DNA of 64,000 nt from Pseudopedobacter beijingensis (GTDB lineage: Bacteria; Bacteroidota; Bacteroidia; Sphingobacteriales; Sphingobacteriaceae): assembly GCF_042678145.1 (NCBI RefSeq), contig NZ_JBHUDG010000020.1, forward strand, positions 62,001-126,000, given 5' to 3'. Of the stretch, positions 54,518 through 63,595 are shown piece after piece. Below the pieces are notes generated by a model. That model searched no databases. It was not told where the DNA came from and worked only from the letters and a program-made list of their open reading frames with translations. The stretch's first letter is position 1, and the number at the start of each line of letters is the position of its first letter. Position numbers and translations under genes: made by a program.

Positions 54518-55789
54518 TTAGATATCCGCTTTGCCAGAACTCAATCTTTTAATCAGTTCCGCACTCTGCAATCTTCCATGCTCCAAAAGGTCTTTAAAAA
54601 AATCTTTAGTTTCGTTAAAATGATTTTTATACCCTTCCATATCTTTGTATTTAATAATAGAGGCCCATTCCCTAACAGCAGTATGAAATTCCAAATCATC
54701 CCCTCTAATACTTTTATCATACAATGCAGCCCTAATGGTATCTTCTAACAATTCTTCATTTTTAAACAAATACTCTACAATACCAAGTCGCAGTTTAAAA
54801 GGAGGTGTTTGTCCCACCAAATTCTCATAGGGATTAATTCTCAACGAATACCAGGCATCTACCATAGCCAATAAACTCAAATGAGAATTAGATTTAGCTA
54901 AAGCCTGATTATCTCCCAGACTAAACTCGCGCATAATCTCGTCATCAAACAACATCAAATTAGTTTGTCCATGAAAAACAAACTTCTTTGCTGCATATAT
55001 CCTTTTTCTAAATGCTTCTTCATCCTCTTGAATCATCATTTTAAATAATTCAGATTCCGATTTTGCATAAGCACTGATCTGCTCCTGAGCGTATGGGTTC
55101 AAAATAGCCAACCCGGCATACACATGCGACTTATAACTATATATTCGTAGGGTAGTCAAAATTTTCACATTATCAATACCGCTAACATATGCCCCATTAT
55201 TCCAGGGATAATAGCCTGCATTCTTCCAGGCGGTCCCCATACTCTCAAACCCCATGTGGGTTAATGCCTGGGTATCCGCCATGATACGATCATGCTGGTG
55301 ATAATCTTCCAATTCTATAATTTCTGATTCCAACTTTGCTAAGACCCCTTTAGCTTCTTCATACTTCTCAGGAGTAATACGATGCGGCGCAATAATCAGT
55401 TTTTGTCCCTCTGTTCTAAAACCAGGTCCATGCAAAGAATGCGTTATTAAAAGAGATGTTTCCTTAGGGAGATATTTTTCAAAAGCATCAATCTCCGGCG
55501 TTTTCACAGAAGTCATACCCGTTACCAATGCATTAGGCTTTGTAAAAAATGCACAGGCAGCAACTACCTCTCCTATCTTTTCAGCCTCTACAGCATAAAA
55601 AATAAAATCTGCCAGCTTAGACACTTCACTACCGTCCTTTAAAACAGTTATATTTTTCCCCTGCAATTCTTTTTGCAAAGCCTCTTGCTTTTCAGGTAAA
55701 TCGCAGCCATATACAGTCAGGCCCTGTTCGGCAAACTTTATGGCATAAAGTTTCCCCATATCACCCAACCCAATAATTCCGATATTCAT
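54518..55789 (-). CDS. Prephenate dehydrogenase-like protein of the fungal TYR1 type
   Basis: 423 residues from the ATG at 55789 (MNIGIIGLGDMG, a Rossmann GxGxxG); the frame extends six residues upstream. Beyond the NAD(P)-binding part it carries THSLHGPGFRTEGQ (116-129, with a His in the expected catalytic place), DTQALTHMGFESMG, LRIYSYKSHVYAGLAILNP, SHLSLLAMVDAWYSL and DDLEFHTAVREW. From memory these match yeast TYR1, the NADP-linked prephenate dehydrogenase, along nearly its whole length. It would make 4-hydroxyphenylpyruvate for tyrosine. No other aromatic gene is nearby; it sits between rplC and rpsJ. Activity is unproven. Confidence 0.72.
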   Translation of the reverse strand: MNIGIIGLGDMGKLYAIKFAEQGLTVYGCDLPEKQEALQKELQGKNITVLKDGSEVSKLADFIFYAVEAEKIGEVVAACAFFTKPNALVTGMTSVKTPEIDAFEKYLPKETSLLITHSLHGPGFRTEGQKLIIAPHRITPEKYEEAKGVLAKLESEIIELEDYHQHDRIMADTQALTHMGFESMGTAWKNAGYYPWNNGAYVSGIDNVKILTTLRIYSYKSHVYAGLAILNPYAQEQISAYAKSESELFKMMIQEDEEAFRKRIYAAKKFVFHGQTNLMLFDDEIMREFSLGDNQALAKSNSHLSLLAMVDAWYSLRINPYENLVGQTPPFKLRLGIVEYLFKNEELLEDTIRAALYDKSIRGDDLEFHTAVREWASIIKYKDMEGYKNHFNETKDFFKDLLEHGRLQSAELIKRLSSGKADI

Positions 55790-55955
55790 GTTGCGTAAAA
55801 ATAGCAAAAAGTAAATTGGTCTTTATTTTTTATAACAATAAAATTAATACACTGATAATCAATTTTTAAAAGACAATAGACTGACAAACCTTTTCAAAAA
55901 CAGATTAGTGGCACAGTTTCTGTTATGGAAACCTCATATATAAACAACACAAATT

Positions 55956-56423
55956 ATGAAAAAAGTTTTTCTTTTATTTACTGCCCTTTTTACCTTGTCT
56001 TTATCACAAGTATCGGCGCAAGATTACAAAAATGCTATCGGAGGTCGTTTTGGTGCTGCTAATGGTATAAGTTTTAAAACAGGATTAAATAATAAAGGCA
56101 TGCTGGAATTAATTGGTAATTTCAGAAGCAATAGCGGAAGCAACTGGGTTAGAGTTACTGGTTTGTATGAAGTATATAACCCTATCAATGGTGCTAATGG
56201 CTTAAATTGGTACTATGGTGGTGGTGCATCTCTTGGCTCTTATAAAGTTAAAGGTTATGATGGTGATTTTTACCTGGCCGCTAATGGTGTTTTAGGTTTA
56301 GATTACAAATTCAACGGTGCGCCTATCAACATTTCTCTTGACTGGGTTCCTGCTTTGGAACTCACTCCTAGTACTGGTTTTTGGGGAGGTGATATAGGCT
56401 TAGGTGTTAGATTTACTTTCTAA
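55956..56423 (+). CDS. Small outer-membrane beta-barrel-like protein
   Basis: 155 residues. A signal peptide (cleavage near VSAQ) precedes about eight amphipathic beta strands (GGRFGAANGISFKTGL, GMLELIGNF, VRVTGLYEVY, WYYGGGASLGSY) and a terminal strand GLGVRFTF ending in Phe, as outer membrane barrels do. Function unknown. It is divergent from the TYR1-like gene and convergent with rpsJ, with no clear terminator between. Confidence 0.6.
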   Translation: MKKVFLLFTALFTLSLSQVSAQDYKNAIGGRFGAANGISFKTGLNNKGMLELIGNFRSNSGSNWVRVTGLYEVYNPINGANGLNWYYGGGASLGSYKVKGYDGDFYLAANGVLGLDYKFNGAPINISLDWVPALELTPSTGFWGGDIGLGVRFTF

Positions 56424-56456
56424 AAGATTTAGAAAAACACATTCAATAAAAAANAA

Positions 56457-56762
56457 TCACACTTTAATTTCTACTTCAACACCTGAAGGTAATTCTAATT
56501 TCATTAGAGCATCAACAGTTTTAGCTGAAGCACTGTAAATATCCAACAATCTTTTGTAAGAACACAATTGAAATTGCTCTCTTGCTTTCTTATTTACGTG
56601 TGGTGAACGCAATACAGTATAGATTTTTTTCTCTGTAGGAAGAGGAATTGGACCACTAACTACTGCACCTGTAGGCTTTACAGTTTTTACGATTTTCTCA
56701 GCAGATTTATCTACTAAATTGTAATCGTAAGATTTTAATTTAATTCTGATTCTTTGGCTCAT
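56457..56762 (-). CDS. rpsJ: Ribosomal protein uS10
   Basis: 101 residues: RIRIKLKSYDYNLVDKSAEKIV, GPIPLPTEKKIYTVLRSPHVNKKAREQF, LPSGVEVEIKV. It is a 30S head protein and, as NusE, part of antitermination. Here it ends the rpsL-rpsG-fusA-rpsJ group instead of opening the rplC block. An undetermined base lies 3 nt after its stop. Confidence 0.98.
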   Translation of the reverse strand: MSQRIRIKLKSYDYNLVDKSAEKIVKTVKPTGAVVSGPIPLPTEKKIYTVLRSPHVNKKAREQFQLCSYKRLLDIYSASAKTVDALMKLELPSGVEVEIKV

Positions 56763-56835
56763 TTTGTTTTTAATTATGGTTCACGTTAGAGCTATTTGTA
56801 ACGCAAACCGGATTTATCTTATTTACTTACTTAAA

Positions 56836-56876
56836 GTAGAAAGTAAAAGCGCACAAAGCTGCTTTAAACTTTCTAC
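56836..56876 (-). other. Hairpin between fusA and rpsJ
   Basis: A perfect 9-bp inverted repeat (gtagaaagt / actttctac) with a 23-nt loop in the 129-nt gap. It could be a processing or attenuation site; no T-run follows it on the minus strand. Confidence 0.4.
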
Positions 56877-56891
56877 TCTAAACTTATAGTT

Positions 56892-59003
56892 TTAAGCTTT
56901 AGCTCCTTTTACTTTAGCTATAACTTCATCCTGAATGTTTCTTGGCGCACCTTCATAGTGATCAAACTCCATTGTTGAAGTTGCTCTACCTGAAGTAATG
57001 GTACGTAATTGAGTCACATAACCGAACATCTCTGAAAGCGGAACCAATGCTTTGATTACCTGAGCTCCATTTCTAGAGTCTAATCCTTGCATTTGACCAC
57101 GACGACGGTTCAAGTCACCCATAACATCACCCATGTTTTCTTCTGGTGTTAACACTTCTACCTTCATGATAGGCTCCATTAATATTGGAGAACATTTTGG
57201 TAAAGCTTCACGGAATGCCATTCTAGCAGCTAATTCAAAAGATAGAGAGTCAGAGTCAACCGCGTGGAAAGAACCATCGATTAAACGAACTTTCATTCCT
57301 GACAATGGATAACCAGCCAATACACCATTTGCTAAAGAAGACTCGAAACCTTTTTGTACAGATGGAATATATTCTTTCGGAATAGACCCTCCAACGATTT
57401 CGTTCACAAACTGTAAAGGACTCTTAGTAGCATCCCAATCTTCGTCTACCGGAGAGATAACAACTTTGATATCTGCGAATTTACCACGACCACCAGATTG
57501 TTTTTTATAAACCTCTCTATGTTCAGTAGTTCCTTGGATAGACTCTTTATAAGCAACCTGAGGAGCTCCTTGATTAACTTCTACTTTAAATTCACGTCTC
57601 AAACGGTCTATCAGGATATCTAAGTGAAGCTCACCCATACCTGAAATTACTGTTTGACCTGTATCTTCGTCAGTTTTAACAACGAAAGTAGGATCTTCCT
57701 CTGCTAATTTACCTAAAGCAATACCTAATTTATCAACATCAGCCTGAGTTTTCGGCTCAATTGCTAAACCGATAACCGGCTCAGGGAATTTCATTGACTC
57801 TAAAACAATAGGATTTTTCTCATCACATAATGTATCCCCTGTTTTGATATCTTTAAAACCTACTACCGCACCAATATCACCAGCCTCAATAAAAGGGATA
57901 GGATTTTGCTTGTTAGCATGCATTTGGAAAATACGAGAAATACGCTCTTTGTTTCCTGAACGAGTGTTCAATACGTATGAACCTGCATCTAGTTTACCAG
58001 AATAAGCTCTGATGAAACACAAACGACCTACGAAAGGGTCAGTTGCAATTTTAAAACCTAAAGCAGCGAAAGGCTCGTTAGCATCTGGTTTACGAGTTAT
58101 TTCTTGTTCTGTACGTGGATCTATACCATTAACAGCATCAATATCTAAAGGTGAAGGTAATAACTCCATCACGAAGTCAAGCATGGTTTGAACACCTTTG
58201 TTTTTGAAAGATGAACCACAAACCATAGGAACGATTGAATTATCTAAAACTGCTGCACGTAAAGCATTCAATATTTCGCGCTCAGTTAATGAGTTTGGAT
58301 CTTCAAAGAATTTCTCCATTAATGACTCATCGTAACCTGCTACTGCTTCCAATAATTTCTCACGGTATTCAGCAACCTCATCCAACATATCATCAGGAAT
58401 AGGCACTTCTGTAAAAGTCATACCTTTATCAGACTCATTCCAAACAATACCTCTGTTATTGATTAAGTCAACAACACCTTTGAAATCATCTTCTGAACCG
58501 ATAGGCAATTGCAATGCTACAGCCTCAGAACCTAACATTTCTTTAACTTGTTTACAAACTTTCAAGAAGTCTGCACCAGAACGGTCCATTTTATTAACGA
58601 AACCTAAACGTGGAACTTTGTAGTTGTCTGCAAGTCTCCAGTTAGTTTCAGATTGAGGCTCAACACCATCAACCGCAGAAAACAAGAACACTAATCCGTC
58701 TAAAACACGTAATGAACGATTTACCTCTACAGTAAAGTCAACGTGTCCCGGTGTATCAATGATGTTCATGTGATATTTCTGACCTCTGTAGTTCCAGTCT
58801 ACTGTAACCGCAGCAGAAGTAATTGTAATACCACGCTCTTGCTCTTGAGCCATCCAGTCTGTTGTAGCCGAACCTTCGTGGGTTTCACCCAACTTATGGT
58901 TTACACCAGAATAAAAAAGGATACGCTCTGTAGTAGTGGTCTTACCTGCATCGATGTGAGCAGCAATACCAATATTTCTTGTGAATTTTAAATCTCTTGC
59001 CAT
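56892..59003 (-). CDS. fusA: Elongation factor G
   Basis: 703 residues from the ATG at 59003 (MARDLKFTRNIGIAAHIDAGKTTTTERIL); the longer reading to 59057 is not typical. G motifs: AHIDAGKTT, the switch region ERGITITSAA, DTPGHVDF and NKMDRSGAD. Domains IV-V end with RATSTMEFDHYEGAPRNIQ. It moves tRNAs and mRNA after peptide transfer. Confidence 0.99.
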   Translation of the reverse strand: MARDLKFTRNIGIAAHIDAGKTTTTERILFYSGVNHKLGETHEGSATTDWMAQEQERGITITSAAVTVDWNYRGQKYHMNIIDTPGHVDFTVEVNRSLRVLDGLVFLFSAVDGVEPQSETNWRLADNYKVPRLGFVNKMDRSGADFLKVCKQVKEMLGSEAVALQLPIGSEDDFKGVVDLINNRGIVWNESDKGMTFTEVPIPDDMLDEVAEYREKLLEAVAGYDESLMEKFFEDPNSLTEREILNALRAAVLDNSIVPMVCGSSFKNKGVQTMLDFVMELLPSPLDIDAVNGIDPRTEQEITRKPDANEPFAALGFKIATDPFVGRLCFIRAYSGKLDAGSYVLNTRSGNKERISRIFQMHANKQNPIPFIEAGDIGAVVGFKDIKTGDTLCDEKNPIVLESMKFPEPVIGLAIEPKTQADVDKLGIALGKLAEEDPTFVVKTDEDTGQTVISGMGELHLDILIDRLRREFKVEVNQGAPQVAYKESIQGTTEHREVYKKQSGGRGKFADIKVVISPVDEDWDATKSPLQFVNEIVGGSIPKEYIPSVQKGFESSLANGVLAGYPLSGMKVRLIDGSFHAVDSDSLSFELAARMAFREALPKCSPILMEPIMKVEVLTPEENMGDVMGDLNRRRGQMQGLDSRNGAQVIKALVPLSEMFGYVTQLRTITSGRATSTMEFDHYEGAPRNIQDEVIAKVKGAKA

Positions 59004-59043
59004 TTTATGATTGTTATATCTCAGATTTGGATCTGAAAATAAA

Positions 59044-59081
59044 ACACCGATTATCAATTTTAGAATAACTGATATCGGTGT
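59044..59081 (-). other. Hairpin between rpsG and fusA
   Basis: An 8-bp inverted repeat (acaccgat / atcggtgt) with a 22-nt loop in the 110-nt gap, with an A/T-rich flank. Possible attenuator or RNA-processing site. Confidence 0.4.
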
Positions 59082-59113
59082 CTTATCTTTTTATCAATTC
59101 ATTTCAGTTAAAA

Positions 59114-59581
59114 TTAGAATCTGAAGTGAGAGAAAGCTTTGTTAGCTTCTGCCATCTTATGAGTGTCTTCTCTTTTCTTAACTGCTGCACCTTCTCCTTT
59201 AGCTGCAGAGATAATTTCTCCTGCTAATTTTTCCATCATGGTTTTCTCACCACGTTTTCTAGAGTAAGTAATTAACCACTTAATACCTAAAGCAATTTTA
59301 CGCTCAGGTCTTACCTCTGTAGGTACCTGGAAGTTAGCACCACCTACACGACGTGATTTAACCTCTACTCCTGGCATTACATTATTTAAAGCTTTTTTCC
59401 ATTGCTCTAAACCGTTTTCGCTTGTTTTTGTTTCTACAATTTCAATTGCTTTGTAGAAAATATCGTATGCGATAGATTTTTTACCGTCATACATCATATT
59501 GTTCACAAACCTGGTAACCAAGGTGTCATTAAACTTTGGATCAGGCAGGATGATTCTCTTTTTTGGTTTCGATTTTCTCAT
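59114..59581 (-). CDS. rpsG: Ribosomal protein uS7
   Basis: 155 residues. MRKSKPKKRIILPDPKFNDTLVTRFVNNMM start, RVGGANFQVPTEVRPERK and MAEANKAFSHFRF end. S7 starts assembly of the 30S head and in E. coli represses the str operon. It lies 19 nt after rpsL. Confidence 0.99.
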   Translation of the reverse strand: MRKSKPKKRIILPDPKFNDTLVTRFVNNMMYDGKKSIAYDIFYKAIEIVETKTSENGLEQWKKALNNVMPGVEVKSRRVGGANFQVPTEVRPERKIALGIKWLITYSRKRGEKTMMEKLAGEIISAAKGEGAAVKKREDTHKMAEANKAFSHFRF

Positions 59582-59600
59582 GTTCTTGTCCTCCGTTTAA

Positions 59601-60014
59601 TTATTTCTTTTTACCTTTTGCTGGAGCTGCTGCCGCTTGTCCTGGTTTAGGTCTCTTAGTTCCGTATTTAGAACGACGTTGATTTCTTCCAGCAACACCA
59701 GCTGTATCTAACGCACCACGTACGATGTGGTAACGAACACCTGGTAAGTCTTTTACCCTACCTCCGCGAACCAACACGATAGAGTGTTCTTGCAGATTGT
59801 GTCCTTCTCCAGGGATATAGGCATTCACCTCTTTTCCATTGGTTAAACGAACACGGGCAACTTTACGCATTGCCGAATTTGGTTTTTTAGGGGTAGTAGT
59901 ATATACACGTGTACATACGCCTCTTCGCTGTGGACAGTTGTCCAACGCTGGAGATTTACTTTTGTCCTCCAGAGCTACTCTACCTTTCCTAACTAATTGT
60001 TGAATGGTTGGCAT
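59601..60014 (-). CDS. rpsL: Ribosomal protein uS12
   Basis: 137 residues. MPTIQQLVRKGR start, VYTTTPKKPNSAMRKVARV and GGRVKDLPGVRYHIVRG are the decoding-site loops, with the usual lysines that give streptomycin sensitivity. A Lys/Ala/Pro-rich tail follows. It is the first gene of the str group. Confidence 0.99.
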   Translation of the reverse strand: MPTIQQLVRKGRVALEDKSKSPALDNCPQRRGVCTRVYTTTPKKPNSAMRKVARVRLTNGKEVNAYIPGEGHNLQEHSIVLVRGGRVKDLPGVRYHIVRGALDTAGVAGRNQRRSKYGTKRPKPGQAAAAPAKGKKK

Positions 60015-60088
60015 TAAATAGTTCTATTTTTGTTTTTTTGTTAATATTCCTTTAACAGAAGACTTTACGCCTTAAATAAAAAGGAATG

Positions 60089-60118
60089 CAAAGGTATATT
60101 TTTATTTTTGATTTTCAA
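60089..60118 (-). promoter_or_regulatory. Promoter of the rpsL operon
   Basis: Minus strand: TTG (60116-60118), 19 nt, then TACCTTTG (60089-60096). This is the consensus Bacteroidota promoter, about 75 nt before rpsL. Confidence 0.75.
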
Positions 60119-60441
60119 TAGGATACAAAAGGTTTTTTCAAAAAAGGTTGAACTGCAAAAAACACAATCATACCGATTGGTATCATTTCATCAAAATACA
60201 GCCCACCCTTTTGCTTCAAAACTATATTATACCCACAAGAAGTTTCCTTAAATCTGAATCTTCAACTCTATATATACTTTAAAAAGTTTTAATAAGTAAC
60301 AAGCTTGTTACTGTCAGATATACGACATAGTATTTGGGAAAAACTGCATACATCTAAACATCAAAAACATGCCTACAGCAAAACACAAAGGCATTAGATT
60401 CATCTAATTAACCTAACAGTTTTAATACTGGCAAAAAAACA
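60119..60441. other. Intergenic region upstream of the str promoter
   Basis: About 320 bp between the str promoter and the LysR terminator. AT-rich, no gene or RNA recognised. Confidence 0.5.
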
Positions 60442-60480
60442 GCAAAAGGTCTTTCTATTTTAATAACGAAAGACCTTTGC
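60442..60480. terminator. Terminator of the LysR gene
   Basis: A stem of about 13 bp (gcaaaaggtctttc / gaaagacctttgc, one bulged A) with a 12-nt loop. A T-run lies on both sides when read on the matching strand, so it may act both ways. Confidence 0.85.
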
Positions 60481-60516
60481 TTTTTATTATACCGTATATT
60501 TAAATTACAGCAACAA

Positions 60517-61398
60517 TTAGCTAAACCTTTCGGCATATTTATCTACAAACCATTTTACAGCAGTATGTTCAGCAGCCCCATTGGTTACTATTACCACTTC
60601 TGTAGTAATAAAATCCATATCTAAAAGCGTAAAACATAGTTTTAGATGTTTATGAGGTACAATAGATGAGACGGGTAAAATAGACACTCCCATTCCTTTT
60701 TCAACCAATTGTAGTATAGAGTGTACATTATTTGCTTCATGCACTACTTCAGGCACAAAGCCTATTCTACTACATATTTCCAATAATTTATCATAAAAAT
60801 GAGGCGCATAATCCTGATTAAAAAACACAAAGGGTTTATTTTGCAGATATTGTTTTAGTGCCAAAGGATCTTTCTCGCTTAACAAATCTGAACCTACCAG
60901 AACAAAGGGATCTGTAAATAGATGCCTCACTTCCAATTTCTCTGAATATACCGGTCCTCTGATAATCCCCAAATCCAGCTTGCCCGCCTCCAAGGCGGCA
61001 AGCTGCTTTATTGACGGAATTTCATAAAGCTTTGTTTTTACGTAAGGAAAAAACGTAGACATCTCTTTCAGTACTTCTATCAGATGATCGTGAAAGGTAG
61101 AGCTAATATACCCTATCCTCAACTCTCCACTAATCGAATCATGAATTTGTCTCACAATATTTTTACTTTCAGATAGGCTCTCAAATAACTCATCAACCTG
61201 TTTTTTGAAATAAATACCTGCATCGGTCAACTTCACCTTTTTATTATTTCGGTCAAAAAGCACTACACCAAGCTCCTCCTCCAATTCTTTAATCTGCCTG
61301 CTCAAAGGTGGCTGCGATACAAATAACTTACTTGCTGCTTTACGAAAATGCAATTCTTCAGCTACTGTTTTAAAATAAAGCAAATGTCTCAACTCCAT
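60517..61398 (-). CDS. LysR-family transcriptional regulator
   Basis: 293 residues from the ATG at 61398 (MELRHLLYFKTVAEELHFRKAASKLFVSQPPLSRQIKELEEELGV); another ATG lies 12 nt upstream. The N-terminal winged helix is classical and the rest is the effector-binding domain (GELRIGYISSTFHDHLIEVL). The SSTFH and AALEAGKLDLGIIRGP blocks resemble the BenM/CatM-like group. Target unknown; the divergent methyltransferase gene, 88 bp away, is a candidate. Confidence 0.92.
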   Translation of the reverse strand: MELRHLLYFKTVAEELHFRKAASKLFVSQPPLSRQIKELEEELGVVLFDRNNKKVKLTDAGIYFKKQVDELFESLSESKNIVRQIHDSISGELRIGYISSTFHDHLIEVLKEMSTFFPYVKTKLYEIPSIKQLAALEAGKLDLGIIRGPVYSEKLEVRHLFTDPFVLVGSDLLSEKDPLALKQYLQNKPFVFFNQDYAPHFYDKLLEICSRIGFVPEVVHEANNVHSILQLVEKGMGVSILPVSSIVPHKHLKLCFTLLDMDFITTEVVIVTNGAAEHTAVKWFVDKYAERFS

Positions 61399-61462
61399 AT
61401 TGATACCCAAAAAGACTCACAATAATACAAAATAAGTATTTTTAAAGTATCACACAAGATCT

Positions 61463-61470
61463 TAAGTTTG
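61463..61470 (+). promoter_or_regulatory. Candidate -7 box for the methyltransferase gene
   Basis: TAAGTTTG lies 16 nt before the start, in the 88-bp divergent space shared with the LysR gene. No clear -33 TTG. Confidence 0.35.
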
Positions 61471-61486
61471 AGAAAATCATCACACA

Positions 61487-62194
61487 ATGAAAAAATCAAC
61501 TATAGAAGAAATCAGAGAGAGATTTGACCATGATGTTGAGCGCTTCTCGAATTTGGACACAGGACAACAAACTGTAATCGACGCTAAACTATGTTTAGAA
61601 CTCATTACGGATGCCGCACAGACAACTATCCCAACGGCAAAAAAAATATTAGACATAGGTTGCGGAGCCGGTAACTACACAGTTAAAGCACTACAAAAGC
61701 TTCCAAATATGGATTGCACTTTAATAGACCTTAGCCTTCCCATGCTCAATAAAGCCACAGAAAGAATAGAAAAATTAACAACAGGGCACATCACTACTAT
61801 ACAGGGAGATATTTTAGAAGTATCACTGAGAGAACATGAATATGATGTTGTTTTGGCCGGAGCCGTCTTGCATCATTTGAGAACAGACGACGATTGGGAT
61901 ATTGTATTCAATAAAATCTATCGTTCCTTAAAACCCAATGGTAGTTTTTGGATATGCGACCTCATCACACATGATACACCACTTATACAACAACTATTTG
62001 AAAAAAGCTACGGAGAATTTCTTGAAAAACTTGGAGGTAAAGAATACAAAAAGAGTGTTCTTGATTATATAGCAAAAGAAGACAGTCCAAGATCAGTCAC
62101 TTTTCAAACAGATCTTTTAAAAAAAGTAGGCTTCAGACACATAGAAATATTGCATAAAAATTCCTGCTTTGCAGCTTTTGGCGCAATTAAATAA
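61487..62194 (+). CDS. Class I SAM-dependent methyltransferase
   Basis: 235 residues. Motif I ILDIGCGAGNYTVKAL binds SAM, TLIDLSLPMLNKA is motif II and VVLAGAVLHHL the post-motif. The substrate is not apparent; the fold is like small-molecule methyltransferases. It is divergent from the LysR gene, which may regulate it, and ends at a strong terminator. Confidence 0.85.
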   Translation: MKKSTIEEIRERFDHDVERFSNLDTGQQTVIDAKLCLELITDAAQTTIPTAKKILDIGCGAGNYTVKALQKLPNMDCTLIDLSLPMLNKATERIEKLTTGHITTIQGDILEVSLREHEYDVVLAGAVLHHLRTDDDWDIVFNKIYRSLKPNGSFWICDLITHDTPLIQQLFEKSYGEFLEKLGGKEYKKSVLDYIAKEDSPRSVTFQTDLLKKVGFRHIEILHKNSCFAAFGAIK

Positions 62195-62198
62195 AAAA

Positions 62199-62228
62199 AA
62201 GGCTTTCCGGAATAATTCGGAAAGCCTT
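62199..62228. terminator. Bidirectional terminator
   Basis: A perfect 11-bp stem (aaggctttccg / cggaaagcctt) with an 8-nt loop lies between the convergent methyltransferase and gdhA genes, with an A-run on the left and a T-rich right flank. Confidence 0.9.
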
Positions 62229-62254
62229 CTTTAATTTATGGTACAGTTGATTGA

Positions 62255-63595
62255 TTATACAACTCCTTGTGCTATCATTGCATCAGCAACTTTAACAAAG
62301 CCACCTATGTTAGCACCTTTTTCGTAATTCACATGCCCATCTTCTTCTGTGCCATATTTTACACAGATAGAATGGATGTCATGCATAATTTCTTTCAATT
62401 TAGCATCAACTTTTTCTCTTGTCCAGTTATAACGTAAAGAGTTCTGTGCCATCTCTAAACCAGAAACTGCAACCCCACCAGCATTAGCAGCTTTTCCTGG
62501 AGCATAGAAAACTTTAGCACTATTAAACTCATGAACCGCTTCCGGAGTACATGGCATATTAGCACCTTCAGCCACACAGAAACATCCGTTGGCAATTAGT
62601 TTCTTAGCATCCTCACCGTTCAATTCATTTTGAGTTGCATTTGGTAAGGCGATATCACATTTAATACCCCAAGGTTTTTCACCGTCAAAATATTGAGCAG
62701 ATGGATATTCGGAAATATATTCTTTAATTCTACCTCTTAAATTATCTTTCAAATTTTTGATATAAGCCAATTTAGCTAAATCTATACCTTCCGGATCATA
62801 GATAAAACCCGCAGAATCTGACATAGTCAACACTTTAGCTCCTTGTTGAATACATTTTTCTGCCGCAAATTGAGCTACGTTTCCAGAACCAGAAATAACA
62901 ACAGTTTTACCCAACAGTTGCTTTCCTTGTGTTTTAAAAATCTCTTCTACAAAATAAACCAAACCGTAACCCGTTGCTTCCGGTCTAATTTGGCTACCAC
63001 CCCACTCGAGACTTTTTCCGGTTAAAACACCAGTAAACTCGTTTTGTAATCTTTTATATTGACCGAATAAATAGCCAATTTCTCTTTTACCAACACCAAT
63101 ATCTCCGGCAGGAACATCTAAGTTAGCTCCAATATGACGAGAAAGCTCTGTCATAAAACTTTGGCAAAAACGCATTACTTCGTTGTCTGATTTTCCTTTT
63201 GGATCAAAATCAGAACCACCTTTACCTCCGCCCATTGGCAAGCCTGTTAAACTGTTTTTAAAAACCTGCTCAAAAGCTAAGAATTTTAAAACGCTTAAAG
63301 TTACAGATGGATGAAAACGCAAACCTCCTTTATATGGACCAATTGCACTGTTCATTTGTATACGATACCCTCTGTTTACTTGAATCTCTCCTTTATCATC
63401 AATCCAAGGCACCCTAAACATAATAACTCTTTCCGGCTCAGCTATTCTTTCGAATATCTTATTGTTTTTGTAGATAGGATGTTTTTCAATGTAAGGTAAA
63501 ACAGACTCAGCTACTTCTGTAACCGCCTGCAAAAATTCAGGCTCAGCAGCATTTCTTACCTTGATGATGTTTAAAGAATCGTTTGTTTCAAGCAT
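62255..63595 (-). CDS. gdhA: NADP-type glutamate dehydrogenase
   Basis: 446 residues, the usual size of the hexameric S50I form. PYKGGLRFHPSVTLSVLKFLAFEQVFKN, PMGGGKGGSDFDPKGKSDNEVMRFCQ with the catalytic lysine, PAGDIGVGKREIGYLFGQYKR, and the cofactor fold VVISGSGNVAQFAAEKC. It makes glutamate from 2-oxoglutarate and ammonia. NADP preference is inferred from similarity. Transcribed alone. Confidence 0.97.
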   Translation of the reverse strand: MLETNDSLNIIKVRNAAEPEFLQAVTEVAESVLPYIEKHPIYKNNKIFERIAEPERVIMFRVPWIDDKGEIQVNRGYRIQMNSAIGPYKGGLRFHPSVTLSVLKFLAFEQVFKNSLTGLPMGGGKGGSDFDPKGKSDNEVMRFCQSFMTELSRHIGANLDVPAGDIGVGKREIGYLFGQYKRLQNEFTGVLTGKSLEWGGSQIRPEATGYGLVYFVEEIFKTQGKQLLGKTVVISGSGNVAQFAAEKCIQQGAKVLTMSDSAGFIYDPEGIDLAKLAYIKNLKDNLRGRIKEYISEYPSAQYFDGEKPWGIKCDIALPNATQNELNGEDAKKLIANGCFCVAEGANMPCTPEAVHEFNSAKVFYAPGKAANAGGVAVSGLEMAQNSLRYNWTREKVDAKLKEIMHDIHSICVKYGTEEDGHVNYEKGANIGGFVKVADAMIAQGVV

